Part shown: positions 6,993 to 15,107 of the stretch, piece by piece
Numbering within the stretch: position 1 is the stretch's first letter
Layout: every line of letters starts with the position of its first letter
DNA from: Tissierellales bacterium
GTDB lineage: Bacteria > Bacillota > Clostridia > Tissierellales > JASKZW01
Reading direction: 5' to 3'
Assembly (NCBI GenBank): GCA_030152145.1
Contig: JASLIL010000024.1
Span: 1-31,808 of the forward strand
DNA: 31,808 nucleotides
Made by a program: the position numbers and the translations under genes
The notes under the pieces: model-generated
What the model saw: the letters and a program-made list of their open reading frames with translations, nothing else
Databases searched by the model: none
Told to the model about the DNA's origin: nothing

Positions 6993-8645
6993 CTAATTAA
7001 ACTCATCTTTTAATTGTAGTAAAGCCTCTATTGCCTCATCAGGTAATTTATCTCTTCCCTTGTCTTCTAGCTTTTTAGAAGTTAAAAATTCAATTCTATA
7101 GTTTAGGGTCTGCTTTAACATATCCCTGTATTCTTCACTCTTAAAGTTTGGCTCATAACCATCTATAGCTATATACTCCACTAAAGATGACTCTCCAAAG
7201 TCCTTAAAGCTAGCTTTCTTAGTTACTATTTCCTCTAGCATAGCCAGGGTTATATCCTTAGGTATATCCTTGCCTAGATAATTTCCTGTATTGAATATAT
7301 AGCAGTCAACATCTTTCTTTTCAAATAGTTCCTTGAATTTACTGTAGTCATCCTCTAGAGGGTAGGTTCTAAAAGGATTTGCATAAGGCTCTATTACCAG
7401 GGCATTTAGATCCTGATCCTTTGATAGCCTCTCTGCTGTAGATCTTTTAGTAGCTAAGGTTCCTCCTAGGACAGATGCCAAAACTGGGTCATTAATCTTT
7501 AAAACTGGTGGCAGGGCACTGTCCTTCATAAGCCAAACTATTGCATCTACTGGCTCAGCTATTTTATTAACCCTATTTTCAGTCCAAAGTTTTGATTTTA
7601 CAGCCCTACCATTACCATTTCTTATATCTTCTGTTACTATTACCTTCTTGCCATCTTGATCAAGAGTAACAGCACAGTTTTGTACAGTTAGAAGATATTT
7701 ATTCTCTTCACTTTCAAGTGGATAGTCCTGGGTCTTATCGAAATATGATGGTTCCAAGGCTACTGATGAACTATTTTCTGTTGATATAACATAGGCATCA
7801 TCATGCAGTATGGTAATATCATACTTATCTCCATGTCTTTCATGGGTAAGAGTAGATTTACCAGATCCTGACAAACCGAAAACTCCTATGGTAAAGTTAT
7901 CTCCATTGTCAAAGCCATATCTTTTCATACCACCATGGCACGACGCATAACCATTTCTATTAGCTATTCCCCAAGCAAGTGTAAGAGTACCCTTCTTGTG
8001 CTCACCAAAATATCTCATACCTAGTATCATGGCACAGTTGTTTTCTGGGTCAAATAAAGCCAATCCATCTTCATGACCCTCTGCCCTATAGTCTGGATCT
8101 GAATATATGTATATGTCCCCTTCCTCTAAATCTATAGATTCTCCATACATCTCTAAATATTCCTCTGTTATGGACTGGAAGTTTAAAAGCCAATTATACA
8201 TAATATTTTCATGACCCACTGGAATCATCAGGTGGGCCTTAACCATAAAATCCTTATCTAGACCAATATAGGACTCTGCATGATAGAATTCCTTGTGTCT
8301 ACCATTGTAAACAGCCTCTCTAGCCAGGCCACTATACTTAGCCTCCTCTGATCTTTCCTCATCTATTATAACCCTAGCCTTAGCATATCTACCAGTAATT
8401 CTTCCATCATTAAAAAGTAACATGTTAGCATCTTCAGGTAGGCCTAAAAGCTCTGGCTTATAAACAGGCATATCCAACTCTACAGTTCCACAAGAATTCT
8501 TGGCCAATTTATAGGCCTCAGATAAATTCTCTATACTCCTTACATTATTACCATAAAAAGCTGTCTCTATAGTTGATCTTATAGGAGAAAATAATTTATT
8601 CTTCTTATTGATTTCCTCTCTTTTAAAAAACATCTTTGTTGCCAA
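6993..8645 (-). CDS. pckA: Phosphoenolpyruvate carboxykinase (ATP), divergent type
   Basis: The enzyme interconverts oxaloacetate + ATP and PEP + CO2 + ADP. The kinase-1 P-loop GLSGSGKST is at 257-265 and kinase-2 reads ITILHDD (279-283). The metal/substrate ligands are recognisable as GEHKKGT (K217/K218) and SCHGG (H237), and ENRVNKI supplies the substrate arginine. Length (550) is slightly above the usual ~530 and overall similarity to E. coli PckA is low, so this is a distant branch. The start is TTG at 8645: AAAGGAG lies 8-9 nt upstream, whereas the first ATG is 12 nt further on. An extended -10 (TGCTAGAAT, 8686-8678) may be its promoter. It has its own terminator. In anaerobes it often runs in the ATP-forming direction; direction here is inference. 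Confidence 0.85.
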   Translation of the reverse strand: MATKMFFKREEINKKNKLFSPIRSTIETAFYGNNVRSIENLSEAYKLAKNSCGTVELDMPVYKPELLGLPEDANMLLFNDGRITGRYAKARVIIDEERSEEAKYSGLAREAVYNGRHKEFYHAESYIGLDKDFMVKAHLMIPVGHENIMYNWLLNFQSITEEYLEMYGESIDLEEGDIYIYSDPDYRAEGHEDGLALFDPENNCAMILGMRYFGEHKKGTLTLAWGIANRNGYASCHGGMKRYGFDNGDNFTIGVFGLSGSGKSTLTHERHGDKYDITILHDDAYVISTENSSSVALEPSYFDKTQDYPLESEENKYLLTVQNCAVTLDQDGKKVIVTEDIRNGNGRAVKSKLWTENRVNKIAEPVDAIVWLMKDSALPPVLKINDPVLASVLGGTLATKRSTAERLSKDQDLNALVIEPYANPFRTYPLEDDYSKFKELFEKKDVDCYIFNTGNYLGKDIPKDITLAMLEEIVTKKASFKDFGESSLVEYIAIDGYEPNFKSEEYRDMLKQTLNYRIEFLTSKKLEDKGRDKLPDEAIEALLQLKDEFN

Positions 8646-8784
8646 TTAAACCACTCCTTTTTAAGTTATATAGAAGTATTCTAGCATACTAATTAGCTTT
8701 TTCATACACTAATTTTGCCTATATTTTAAATTTTCATAAAATTCACCCTGTATTACTATTATATATGCCCTACTAATAAACTAC

Positions 8785-8811
8785 AAAAAAGATAGGCCTA
8801 GGCCTATCTTT
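8785..8811 (-). terminator. Terminator formed by a 24-bp perfect palindrome
   Basis: AAAGATAGGCCT is followed immediately by its reverse complement (8788-8811). The minus strand continues with T residues. The stop codon of the flavoprotein gene (8804-8806) is inside the palindrome. Confidence 0.8.
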
Positions 8812-9388
8812 GAATTGTAAAAGCTCTGAAGTTTTCTATATTTCGTCCGATTTCATTTAACTCTTCCCTAAGATCCAACCTATCCTTAACCTTTATTCTA
8901 TCTGTATCTGATATAAAATAATTGCCAAGGTAATCTCCATCTATGGCCTTAAAGAAAAAATCTACTACTGGGAAAATCCCAAGAAATTGATCATATCTGT
9001 AGGGAGCACCACCAGTGGATATACATATACCTATTTTTTTCTTTCCCCCAGGCTCCTTTAGGGCAAATTTTCTGGACCAATAAACCTGACACCTGTCAAT
9101 CAATGCCTTTACCTGAGCATTTACACTATTAAAGTAAAGTGGAGCCCCTAAAACTACTATATCCGCCCTATTAATAGATTCATATATATCCTGCATCTGA
9201 TCATCTATCCTACAGACTCCCCTGTGATTACAGTACTCACAGCCAATACAGGGGCTTATATCCAACTCATCTATATAGTATCTTTCTATATTGTAGTTCT
9301 CCTCATCTAAACCATCCAGTAAAAAATCCATAGCCTTGGCCGTGTTTTTTCTTCTGGGACTTCCATAAATAGCCAGTATATTTTTCAT
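8804..9388 (-). CDS. Iron-sulfur flavoprotein (Isf-type NADPH-dependent FMN reductase family)
   Basis: A 194-residue flavodoxin-fold protein: FMN-binding AIYGSPRRKNTAKAM at the N-terminus and VVLGAPLYFNSVNAQVKALIDRC. Between them is the compact motif C47-x2-C50-x2-C53-x5-C59 that binds a [4Fe-4S] cluster in the archaeal/clostridial Isf family. Such proteins pass electrons from ferredoxin to O2, peroxide or other acceptors. AGGAGAG precedes the ATG, 9 nt after the folT stop, so it lies in the THF-riboswitch operon and should be co-regulated with folate uptake. Why a redox flavoprotein is under folate control is not evident. Substrate unknown. Confidence 0.85.
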   Translation of the reverse strand: MKNILAIYGSPRRKNTAKAMDFLLDGLDEENYNIERYYIDELDISPCIGCEYCNHRGVCRIDDQMQDIYESINRADIVVLGAPLYFNSVNAQVKALIDRCQVYWSRKFALKEPGGKKKIGICISTGGAPYRYDQFLGIFPVVDFFFKAIDGDYLGNYFISDTDRIKVKDRLDLREELNEIGRNIENFRAFTIQR

Positions 9389-9397
9389 ATTTCTCTC

Positions 9398-9961
9398 CTA
9401 AACTATATTAAACTTTCTCAATTGTTTTAGAATGCTATAGCTTATAAATGAGTTTAAGGGCACCTGCACAGCTGTATTTAATATTCTAGCTGGGACTATA
9501 GCCATAAAGCCCTTACCCAACATATTCATTAACCAGAAAGTATTTAAAAATACTGAGTTAATAATTCCTGATACAAGATACATTATAAATATATTCCTAT
9601 AGCTTAACCAATCTTGATCATTTGCCAGGGCCTTCTTCCTGTAGTAAATAAAGAAAAGTCCTGGGAAAAGTCCACCTAAAAGTGCTGTTAGGGTGAAGCC
9701 TGGGTGAAAAGCACCCATAGGGTTAATTAAAACTCCTATTAGGTCTGCAGCTGTTCCTGTTAAGGCTCCAATTACTGGGCCGTAAAGAATGCCAGCAATC
9801 TTTATAGGTATACCACCAAATCCTATTCTAAGGGTCGGTAGACCTGCTATTGGTAATATAAATGAAAAAAATCTTGTTAAAACAATGGATAAGGCTGTTA
9901 AAAAACCCCCCTTAACCATAGTGTTTGTCTTCTTACTATCTTCCATAGTAAAGTTTTGCAT
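9398..9961 (-). CDS. folT: Folate ECF transporter substrate-binding component
   Basis: A 187-residue S-component with about six hydrophobic segments. The motif LRIGFGGIPIKIAGILYGP, then GALTGTAADLIG and PMGAFHPGFTLTALLGG match the FolT group; the R/G-rich first motif is the region that binds the ligand and the AT module. It works with EcfA/A'/T, which are not in this window. GAAGGGAG precedes the ATG by 8 nt. The THF riboswitch directly upstream gives independent support for a folate substrate. It is the first gene of a two-gene operon with the iron-sulfur flavoprotein. Confidence 0.92.
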   Translation of the reverse strand: MQNFTMEDSKKTNTMVKGGFLTALSIVLTRFFSFILPIAGLPTLRIGFGGIPIKIAGILYGPVIGALTGTAADLIGVLINPMGAFHPGFTLTALLGGLFPGLFFIYYRKKALANDQDWLSYRNIFIMYLVSGIINSVFLNTFWLMNMLGKGFMAIVPARILNTAVQVPLNSFISYSILKQLRKFNIV

Positions 9962-10005
9962 AAAAAAACTCCCTTCTTATTTTTTGACAGTTATCTGCCA
10001 ACTAT

Positions 10006-10110
10006 AAAAAAAGAGTTGAGCAGCGGACGCGGTTAAAGAAACGCAGATTAATCTTTCGTTTAAGGGCAACTTCCCATCCCCTAACACTTAACGCTCTTTA
10101 CCTACTCTGT
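10006..10110 (-). promoter_or_regulatory. Tetrahydrofolate (THF) riboswitch upstream of folT
   Basis: On the minus strand the conserved blocks appear in order: GAGTAGG at the 5' side, AGCGTTAAGTGTTAGGGGATGGG, AAGTTGCCCTT, ACGAAAG and CCGCGTCCGCTGCTC at the 3' side. P1 is formed by GAGTAG (near 10107) with CTGCTC (near 10018). An ACTCT segment (10016-10012) that can pair with AGAGT (10108-10104), followed by seven T, lies right after P1, so ligand-stabilised closure could cause termination; the exact switch is not resolved. Confidence 0.88.
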
Positions 10111-10118
10111 CTAAAAAC

Positions 10119-10146
10119 AGTATATTATATATAAAACATATGTCAA
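10119..10146 (-). promoter_or_regulatory. Promoter of the folT riboswitch transcript
   Basis: Minus strand TTGACA (10146-10141), 16-nt spacer, TATACT (10124-10119); start near 10112, just before the aptamer. The -35 sits in a third copy of CATATGTCA (10137-10145). Confidence 0.7.
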
Positions 10147-10192
10147 CTGTATTTATTTTAACTATTGAATTGTAAATAAGCCTAAGGCCTAA

Positions 10193-10915
10193 CTAGCTCA
10201 GAAACTTATTAGATATTTTCCCCAAGGTTTTATGGGTTAAGACCATAATAACATTAAAGAGAATTATTACTATTAGGCTATAGATAAACTGAGACATATT
10301 ATCCAGTCTATCTGCAAAAATAGGTGATTCTATTAAATAGCAATAGTTGCCCTGGGTCCTAAGATTAACAGCTATCATAGCTATGTGGTAGACTGTTGTA
10401 AACCTCAGTATATTTTTAAGGCTGCTTTCTGATATGCTCTTCTCCTCTACCAAGAGAAGGTAAAGACTAGCCCAAAGTAAAAATATATGACCTATGAAAA
10501 ATGAGTAAAAAGTATAGTGATCATAGCCAAAAGGATCTAGAACTGGAACCAATAGGGCCAAGATTGAACCCATAAGTCCCCAATACATGCCTATATATTT
10601 AAGTTTATCCCTACTGAAAAGCTCCCCTATAACTATAGCTATAATAGCTATCCTACAATTATATAAAGGAAGGGATTCGGATAAACTAAAGTAACCTGAC
10701 TTTAAATACCATAGATAAAGAACCAGCTGTTGGACCAAAAGCGTATAGACCAATAGATTTCTAAAGCTATTTTTTTCCCTTAAGCTATCTCTCCTATCTA
10801 TTATATAGAAAACACCTAAAAGAGCTATGGCTATAAAAAACCAATGTAAGCCACTAAAGGCCTTAAATTGAAAATCTGAAGGCGTCCCCCTAAAAAAATT
10901 ATTTAATAAGCTCAT
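10193..10915 (-). CDS. TIGR02206/YwaF-family integral membrane protein
   Basis: A 240-residue protein with about seven hydrophobic segments. The combination GLHWFFIAIALLGV early, then LVYTLLVQQLVLYLWYL and LPLYNCRIAIIAI, is the signature of the YwaF/TIGR02206 family, in which the LPLxxCRI motif is invariant. Its function is unknown. I chose ATG 10915: GGAGGT at 10928-10923 is 7 nt upstream, and the longer GTG start at 10930 would place this site within the gene. It is divergent from the ABC-F gene, and the shared upstream region holds paired TTCTTAA repeats. No signal peptide or soluble domain is seen. Confidence 0.82.
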   Translation of the reverse strand: MSLLNNFFRGTPSDFQFKAFSGLHWFFIAIALLGVFYIIDRRDSLREKNSFRNLLVYTLLVQQLVLYLWYLKSGYFSLSESLPLYNCRIAIIAIVIGELFSRDKLKYIGMYWGLMGSILALLVPVLDPFGYDHYTFYSFFIGHIFLLWASLYLLLVEEKSISESSLKNILRFTTVYHIAMIAVNLRTQGNYCYLIESPIFADRLDNMSQFIYSLIVIILFNVIMVLTHKTLGKISNKFLS

Positions 10916-10986
10916 ACCACATACCTCCACCTAGTAATTAATAGCTTTTATTCTACTATAATTTTAGGCTAATTAACAGCTAAATT

Positions 10987-11004
10987 TTCTTAAGATTTTC
11001 TTAA
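10987..11004. promoter_or_regulatory. Tandem TTCTTAA repeats with 11-bp period
   Basis: TTCTTAA at 10987-10993 and again at 10998-11004, separated by GATT. One-turn direct repeats are the usual operator form of OmpR-family response regulators. They lie between divergent promoters of the YwaF-like gene and the ABC-F gene. A longer array of the same motif occurs at 23200-23239. Confidence 0.4.
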
Positions 11005-11027
11005 ATATACTATTTTACTCTTAATTA

Positions 11028-11036
11028 TGGTATAAT
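11028..11036 (+). promoter_or_regulatory. Extended -10 promoter of the ABC-F gene
   Basis: TGG followed by TATAAT at 11031-11036. No good -35 is present, which suits an extended -10 or activator-dependent promoter; transcription would start near 11043. Confidence 0.55.
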
Positions 11037-11078
11037 TACTTGAGTTTTAAGAATTTTGTAGAGAAAAGAGGTTTTTTT

Positions 11079-12683
11079 ATGATAGAAGCAAGTAATATCA
11101 GTCTAAGATTTAGGGATAGGAAGTTATTTGAAGATGTTAATATAAAATTTACAGAGGGAAATTGCTACGGAGTAATAGGTGCCAATGGTGCAGGTAAGTC
11201 AACATTTTTAAAAATACTATCTGGCGAAATTGAACCTACTACTGGAAATATAATCACTGACCCAGATGATAGGCTTTCTATTCTAAAACAAGACCACTAT
11301 GAGTATGATGAATTTCAAGTACTAGATACAGTAATAATGGGAAATAAAAGACTATATGAAATAATGAGAGAAAAGAACGCTCTATACCTAAAAGAAGATT
11401 TTTCTGAGGAAGATGGTATTAGAGCTTCTGAGCTAGAAACAGATTTTGCAGAGTTAGATGGATGGAATGCTGAAGCAGAAGCTTCCTCCCTACTCCAAGG
11501 CCTAGGTATAGCTACAGATCTTCACTATAAATTAATGCAGGACCTAAAAGGCCATGAAAAAGTAAAAGTTCTACTAGCCCAAGCCCTTTTCGGAAAACCT
11601 GACATACTAATTCTTGACGAGCCTACCAACAACCTGGACATCCAGTCTATAAACTGGCTGCAAGAATTTTTAATTCAGTTCGAAGGTACTATTATAGTAG
11701 TATCCCATGATAGACACTTTTTAAATAACGTATGTACCCATATGGCCGACGTGGACTTTGGAAAAATTAAACTATATACAGGAAACTATGATTTTTGGTA
11801 TGAATCAAGTCAACTAGCCCTAAGAATGGCTAAGGAACAAAACAAGAAAAAAGAAGATAAGGTTAAGGAATTACAGGAATTTATTGCTAGATTTAGTGCC
11901 AACGCTTCTAAGTCTAAACAAGCTACCTCACGTAAGAAACTTTTAGAAAAGATTACCATCGATGACATTCAACCTTCCAGCAGAAGATACCCATATGTTG
12001 CCTTCCAACTGGATAGGGAGGTAGGTAATGACATTCTAGCTGTAGAAGGTCTTTCAAAGACTATTGATGGAGTTAAGGTTTTAAACAATGTTAGCTTTAT
12101 AGTAAATAAAAATGATAAGATTGCCTTTGTTTCAGAAAATGAAATTGCCAACACAACTCTTTTTAAGATTTTAATGGGAGAAATGGAAGCTGATGAAGGT
12201 AGCTTTAAGTGGGGAGTTACTACATCCAGATCCTACTTCCCTAAGGACAATACAGAGTTTTTCAAGGATGAGAGCCTAAACTTGGTGGATTGGATGAGAC
12301 AGTACTCAAAAGATCAAACCGAAACCTATATAAGAGGATTTTTAGGTAGAATGCTTTTCTCTGGTGAGGAAGCCCTAAAGGAGTCTTCTGTTTTATCAGG
12401 AGGGGAAAAGGTTAGGTGTATGCTGTCTAGAATGATGTTGACAGAAGCCAATATTTTAATTTTAGACCAACCAACCAACCACTTGGACCTAGAGTCAATT
12501 ACAGCTGTAAACAACGGCTTAAAGAACTTTAAATCAAATATTCTATTTACTTCCTATGACTATGAATTTGTAAACACTATAGCCAACAGGATCATAGAAA
12601 TAAAAGAAGACGGAATAATAGATGAAGCCCTAACCTATGATGAGTTTATAGAAAAACACAAGTTAGAAGACAGAGCCTTCTAA
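11079..12683 (+). CDS. ykpA: ABC-F family ATPase, YkpA/YbiT type, with degenerate second site
   Basis: A 534-residue soluble twin-ABC protein with no membrane segments, of the ribosome-associated ABC-F class. NBD1 has Walker A GANGAGKST (34-42) and Walker B ILILDEP (E181). The linker (about 240-300) includes RFSANASKSKQATSR. NBD2 has an intact signature LSGGE (439-443), but its Walker A is VSENEIANTT (351-360, no lysine), the catalytic glutamate is Q464 and the switch histidine is Y493. NBD1's signature is LKGHE. So one composite site (NBD1 Walker motifs with NBD2 signature) looks functional and the other dead. From memory, YkpA orthologues also lack the NBD2 lysine, but keep the glutamate and histidine. 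ATG 11079 has AAAGAGG upstream; the longer TTG start has none. Confidence 0.92.
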   Translation: MIEASNISLRFRDRKLFEDVNIKFTEGNCYGVIGANGAGKSTFLKILSGEIEPTTGNIITDPDDRLSILKQDHYEYDEFQVLDTVIMGNKRLYEIMREKNALYLKEDFSEEDGIRASELETDFAELDGWNAEAEASSLLQGLGIATDLHYKLMQDLKGHEKVKVLLAQALFGKPDILILDEPTNNLDIQSINWLQEFLIQFEGTIIVVSHDRHFLNNVCTHMADVDFGKIKLYTGNYDFWYESSQLALRMAKEQNKKKEDKVKELQEFIARFSANASKSKQATSRKKLLEKITIDDIQPSSRRYPYVAFQLDREVGNDILAVEGLSKTIDGVKVLNNVSFIVNKNDKIAFVSENEIANTTLFKILMGEMEADEGSFKWGVTTSRSYFPKDNTEFFKDESLNLVDWMRQYSKDQTETYIRGFLGRMLFSGEEALKESSVLSGGEKVRCMLSRMMLTEANILILDQPTNHLDLESITAVNNGLKNFKSNILFTSYDYEFVNTIANRIIEIKEDGIIDEALTYDEFIEKHKLEDRAF

Positions 12684-12715
12684 AAAAGCTGCCCAGATAA
12701 TTTTGGGCAGCTTTT
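12684..12715. terminator. Bidirectional terminator between ABC-F gene and pdxS
   Basis: The GC-rich hairpin AAAAGCTGCCCA / TGGGCAGCTTTT is flanked by A and T runs and lies between two convergent genes. Confidence 0.88.
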
Positions 12716-12733
12716 CTTATATATAATACAAAA

Positions 12734-13594
12734 CTATCTCTCGGCCATTATTACCTTTACCTCATCTTCATTTAAGCCCACCATGGCCTGGCCCAGGTTC
12801 TCTGATACCTCAGCCAGTATTTTAGGATTTTTGTAGTTTTCTACAGCCCTAACTATAGCCAAGGCTCTTTTCTCTGGATCTCCTGACTTAAATATACCTG
12901 ATCCAACAAAAACTCCATCTGCTCCTAATTCCATCATAAGGGCAGCATCTGCTGGAGTTGCTATACCTCCTGCTGAAAAATTAGGAACTGGCAACTGACC
13001 TTCCTCATGAATGTACTTAACCAGACCATAAGACACAGCCTCTTCCTTAGCAAATACATGTAGTTCATCTTCCCTAAGTCCTCTTATGTAGGCTATGCCC
13101 TTCCTTATTTCCCTCATATGTTTCACAGCTTGACTTACATCCCCAGTTCCAGCCTCTCCCTTAGTCCTAATCATACTCGCACCCTCTTCTATTCTCCTAA
13201 GGGCTTCAGCTATATTTCTAGCACCACAGACAAAGGGTGTTTCAAACTTATTTTTATCTATATGGTGAAGGTCATCTGCTGGAGTCAAAACTTCAGATTC
13301 ATCTATATAGTCAACCTCTATGGCCTCCAAGATCCTAGCCTCTACAAAGTGGCCAATTCTAACCTTAGCCATAACAGGAAGCTTAACAGCTTCTTGAATA
13401 GATTTAATCATACTAGGATCGCTCATCCTTGAAACCCCTCCAGCCTCCCTTATATCTGCTGGAATTCTTTCCAGGGCCATAACTGCTACTGCACCAGCCT
13501 TTTCAGCTATTAAAGCCTGCTCCTTGTTTGTAACATCCATTATTACACCATAGCTAAGTGATTTAGTCATATCCATAAACTTATTATTATACAT
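12734..13594 (-). CDS. pdxS: Pyridoxal 5'-phosphate synthase, lyase subunit
   Basis: PdxS makes PLP from ribose 5-phosphate, glyceraldehyde 3-phosphate and ammonia supplied by the glutaminase PdxT. The 286-residue TIM barrel shows VIMDV (D20), AVMALERIPADIREAGGV, the Schiff-base lysine MAKVRIGH (K77) and the second lysine IRTKGEAGTG (K145). The N-terminus is slightly unusual (KSLSYGVIMD in place of the common KGGVIMD). AGGAGG precedes ATG 13594. No pdxT follows; the gene ends at the terminator shared with the ABC-F gene. Divergent pdxR and a palindrome between them indicate activation by PdxR under PLP shortage. Assignment is very secure. Confidence 0.96.
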   Translation of the reverse strand: MYNNKFMDMTKSLSYGVIMDVTNKEQALIAEKAGAVAVMALERIPADIREAGGVSRMSDPSMIKSIQEAVKLPVMAKVRIGHFVEARILEAIEVDYIDESEVLTPADDLHHIDKNKFETPFVCGARNIAEALRRIEEGASMIRTKGEAGTGDVSQAVKHMREIRKGIAYIRGLREDELHVFAKEEAVSYGLVKYIHEEGQLPVPNFSAGGIATPADAALMMELGADGVFVGSGIFKSGDPEKRALAIVRAVENYKNPKILAEVSENLGQAMVGLNEDEVKVIMAER

Positions 13595-13643
13595 CTCCCT
13601 ACCTCCTCTTGTAATTTTCCTTAAATATAGTATAAGATATAAC

Positions 13644-13663
13644 TGATACTATCATAAGTATCA
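13644..13663. promoter_or_regulatory. Palindromic operator between pdxS and pdxR
   Basis: TGATACT-ATCATA-AGTATCA, perfect 7-bp arms. It lies just upstream of TATAAT (13671-13676) for pdxR and about 10 bp before a TATACT (minus, 13634-13629) for pdxS, whose -35 is poor. This suits repression of pdxR and activation of pdxS by PdxR. Confidence 0.6.
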
Positions 13664-13700
13664 AAACAACTATAATTTATGGTACCAGAGGTGATCTATT

Positions 13701-15092
13701 ATGCTTAGTCCAAACCTAGATACTAGGGATGAAAGCCCCCTATACTATCAACTATATAACTATATAAAAGAAGAAATTAAGACAGGAAATCTTAAGGCCA
13801 AAGATAAGTTACCATCTAAAAGAAACCTAAGTAGCCACCTGGATATTTCTATAAACACGGTAGGAAATGCCTATAATCTTCTTATAGATGAGGGCTATAT
13901 TTACTCCCTAGAAAGAGTAGGCTACTTTGTATCAAATATAGATAATCTAGCCACTATAAAAACTGAGATAAGGCCTAGAGAGAAGCTAGACATGTTGGAA
14001 AATACTATTAAATATAATTTTAAGTTCAATACTACTGACACTGAAAATTTCCCACTTTATAATTTTAGAAAAATAAGTAAAGACATACTCTCAAGGAATG
14101 ACTGGTTAATTGAAAAGGATCCCCAGGGAATCTCTGACCTAAGAAAATGTATCAAAGATTATCTAAGGGAATCCAGAGCCCTCTACACCAGTGAAGACAA
14201 TATTATAATAAGCTCAGGAATAGAATATCTTTTTCAAATTCTCTTCTATATTCTCCCTAAGGGTTCTATTTATGCCTTTGAAAACCCTGGCTATAGGATA
14301 TTCAAGGACCTTTTTGAAAATAACGGGATAAGCTACTGTCCAATAAACTTAGATTCTAGGGGCTTATCTTACAAACTACTGAAAGAAAGCCCTGCTAACA
14401 TACTCTGTATAACTCCATCCCACCAATTCCCAACTGGGCTTATTATGCCTATTAATAGGAGGTTGGAACTTTTAGAATGGGCCAATAGGAAGGGCTACTA
14501 CCTTATAGAAGATGACTATGACAGTGAGTTTAAATACTATGGCAAGCCTATTCCATCCCTAAAAAGCCTAGATAAGATGGATAATGTAATCTACATTAGT
14601 AACTTTTCTAAATCTATAAGCTCTAGCCTAAGGCTTAGCTACATGGTACTTCCTGATTCCCTTTTAAAAACCTACCTAAAAGTTATGCCTTTTGTCAACT
14701 GCCCTGTATCAACCCTAAACCAAATGATTATAGCAGAGTTTATATCAAGAGGTTACTTTGAAAGGCATCTAAATAGAATGAGGAATATCTATAAAAGAAA
14801 AAGATCAAGAGTGGTCAAGCATTTGGCCTTATATGAAAATTTAAAGGTCTATGACTCTAAGGCAGGCCTCCACCTTATACTAGAAATTCGAAAGAATATA
14901 AGTGAAGAGGAACTCTTAAAAAGAGCCTATGCCAAGGGGGTTCTAGTAAGCTGTCTTTCCCACTACTACATAGACAAGGCAGCCTACAAGTATCCAAAAA
15001 TTCTCCTGGGATTTGCTGCCATAGAAGAAGACCAACTAGAAGAAGCCCTAGACTATCTTATGGATATTTGGCAAATAAATAAGACGATTTAA
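13701..15092 (+). CDS. pdxR: MocR/GntR-family regulator with aminotransferase domain, PdxR
   Basis: A 463-residue chimera. Residues ~10-78 are a GntR winged helix (ESPLYYQLYNYIKEEI, SKRNLSSHLDISINTV). Residues ~110-463 are a fold-type I aminotransferase with TPSHQFPTG (239-246), DDYDSEF (271-277) and the PLP lysine in NFSKS (K304). In related systems PLP binds this lysine and the protein activates pdxS(T) in PLP-poor conditions. Its divergent position to pdxS with a palindrome between them supports the same role. ATG 13701 has AGAGGTGA upstream. Its stop overlaps that of the convergent DUF402 gene within a perfect hairpin. Confidence 0.92.
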   Translation: MLSPNLDTRDESPLYYQLYNYIKEEIKTGNLKAKDKLPSKRNLSSHLDISINTVGNAYNLLIDEGYIYSLERVGYFVSNIDNLATIKTEIRPREKLDMLENTIKYNFKFNTTDTENFPLYNFRKISKDILSRNDWLIEKDPQGISDLRKCIKDYLRESRALYTSEDNIIISSGIEYLFQILFYILPKGSIYAFENPGYRIFKDLFENNGISYCPINLDSRGLSYKLLKESPANILCITPSHQFPTGLIMPINRRLELLEWANRKGYYLIEDDYDSEFKYYGKPIPSLKSLDKMDNVIYISNFSKSISSSLRLSYMVLPDSLLKTYLKVMPFVNCPVSTLNQMIIAEFISRGYFERHLNRMRNIYKRKRSRVVKHLALYENLKVYDSKAGLHLILEIRKNISEEELLKRAYAKGVLVSCLSHYYIDKAAYKYPKILLGFAAIEEDQLEEALDYLMDIWQINKTI

Positions 15093-15107
15093 TCAAATCG
15101 TCTTATT
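15078..15107. terminator. Perfect 13-bp hairpin holding both convergent stop codons
   Basis: AATAAGACGATTT - AATC - complement, a 13-bp stem with a 4-nt loop. The pdxR stop (15090-15092) and the DUF402 stop (15089-15091) both sit at the loop. T-rich DNA follows on both strands, so it is probably a bidirectional terminator encoded inside both genes' ends. Confidence 0.75.

Noticed and set aside
10147..10192. Weak inverted repeat GCCTAAGGC as terminator of the YwaF-like gene
   Set aside because: The stem is short and no T-run follows on the minus strand.
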